Below, one piece after another: positions 4,811-5,379 of a stretch of 5,379 nucleotides of DNA; within the stretch, counting starts at the first letter, position 1; the number at the start of each line of letters is the position of its first letter. The notes beneath the pieces are model-generated. The model was not told the origin of the DNA, searched no databases, and saw only the letters and a program-made list of their open reading frames with translations. The DNA lies in contig JAHENN010000041.1 of NCBI GenBank assembly GCA_018609665.1, positions 1 through 5,379 of the forward strand, given 5' to 3'. Source of the DNA: Haloarculaceae archaeon. GTDB taxonomy: Archaea > Halobacteriota > Halobacteria > Halobacteriales > Haloarculaceae. A program made the translations under genes and the position numbers.

Positions 4811-5379
4811 GTGTTCGCCGGCCACGCCCTCCTGGCGTTCGCCCTCGCGGTCGGAGCCGCGTCGCTGGCCGGCTGCGACGCGGAGCGGGCGCTCGCGGTC
4901 GGGCTCCTGGCCGCGGCCTTCGGGCTCGCTCCGGACGTCGACATCGTCTACGCGCCGGCGGGTCTCGCCGGTGCCGCCAGCCTCCCCGCCGCGGAGGCGG
5001 CGTTCTGGGCGACCGGCAACGTCGTTCACCGGGCGGCGACCCACTCGCTGGTCGTCGGCGCCGCTGCCGCCGCCGTCGCAGGGCTGTGGGCCCGCCGGAG
5101 CCGTCTCGGACGGACGCTCGCGGCGCTGCTGGCCGTCGCGGTCGTCGCCGTCGGCGCCGCCGACGCTTCCCTCGTCGCGGTCGTCCTCGCGGTCTTCGTC
5201 GCAGCCGTCGTCGTCGTCGCGGAGGCCGCGGTCCGGCACGATATCCCCGCCCGTCACGTCGCCGTCGCCGCCGCCGTCGGGCTGCTGTCGCACCCGTTCG
5301 GCGACCTCTTCACCGGGTCGCCGCCGCCGCTGCTGTACCCCTTCGACGTGACGCTCGTCGCCGACCGAATCGTCCTCCA
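4811..5379 (+). CDS. Membrane-embedded metal-dependent hydrolase (YdjM/DUF457-like), 3' end missing
   Basis: The frame is open from GTG 4811 to the window end, giving 189 residues with no stop; the C-terminus lies outside. It is very hydrophobic, with likely membrane segments near residues 5-20, 27-40, 79-94, 102-116, 120-140 and 149-160. Signatures of the YdjM/DUF457 family are an early histidine (F-A-G-H-A, His5), G-L-A-P-D-V-D-I at 38-45, H-R-A-A-T-H-S-L at 73-80, and L-L-S-H-P-F-G-D-L-F-T at 158-168 followed by Y-P-F at 176-178. The conserved His and Asp residues suggest a metal site at the membrane. The family is named metal-dependent hydrolase, with phospholipase-like activity suggested for some relatives, but the substrate here is unknown. 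No better in-frame start exists near the TATA-like box. It is divergent from nop5 across 84 bp. Confidence 0.85.
   Translation, partial: MFAGHALLAFALAVGAASLAGCDAERALAVGLLAAAFGLAPDVDIVYAPAGLAGAASLPAAEAAFWATGNVVHRAATHSLVVGAAAAAVAGLWARRSRLGRTLAALLAVAVVAVGAADASLVAVVLAVFVAAVVVVAEAAVRHDIPARHVAVAAAVGLLSHPFGDLFTGSPPPLLYPFDVTLVADRIVL

Noticed and set aside
4727..5293. N-terminal extension of Nop5 from an upstream ATG
   Set aside because: The extension is antisense to the membrane hydrolase gene, has a disordered Gly/Arg/Asp composition, and would ignore the TATA-like box at 4751-4755.

Overview
The window looks like an ordinary chromosomal stretch from a halophilic archaeon (class Halobacteria). The evidence is very high GC, Asp/Glu-rich proteins, archaeal information-processing genes (Nop5, fibrillarin, a TFIIB-type cyclin fold), an archaeal-type phosphopantetheine adenylyltransferase, the haloarchaeal glutamate-cysteine ligase, and A/T-rich TATA-like boxes about 26-28 nt upstream of start codons, as in leaderless haloarchaeal genes. 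I cannot name genus or species.

Layout, left to right. 1-85 (-): tRNA-Leu(UAG). 125-634 (-): stand-alone MOSC-domain protein. 705-1013 (+): a 102-residue protein resembling one TFIIB cyclin repeat. 1014-1511 (-): coaD, whose stop codon directly abuts that of the TFIIB-like gene. 1558-2073 (-): winged-helix transcriptional regulator. 2117-3205 (-): gshA, glutamate-cysteine ligase. 3252-3878 (-): flpA, fibrillarin-like 2'-O-methyltransferase. 3875-4726 (-): nop5, overlapping flpA by 4 nt. 4811 to the window edge (+): start of a membrane-embedded, YdjM/DUF457-type 'metal-dependent hydrolase', cut off by the window end.

Functionally, nop5 and flpA form a two-gene unit for the C/D-box guide RNP that 2'-O-methylates rRNA and tRNA. 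gshA makes gamma-glutamylcysteine, the main low-molecular-weight thiol of haloarchaea. coaD performs a late step of coenzyme A synthesis. The wHTH gene lies between these two thiol-related genes, so a regulatory link is possible but unproven. Most genes have their own plausible TATA-like box, so the minus-strand block nop5-flpA / gshA / regulator / coaD is probably several transcription units read in one direction.

No intergenic gap exceeds 100 bp, and I see no CRISPR array, IS element, integrase or prophage gene. I find no evidence of a large undescribed system. The items most worth a second look are the single-repeat TFIIB-like protein and the palindromic elements in the promoter of the wHTH regulator.
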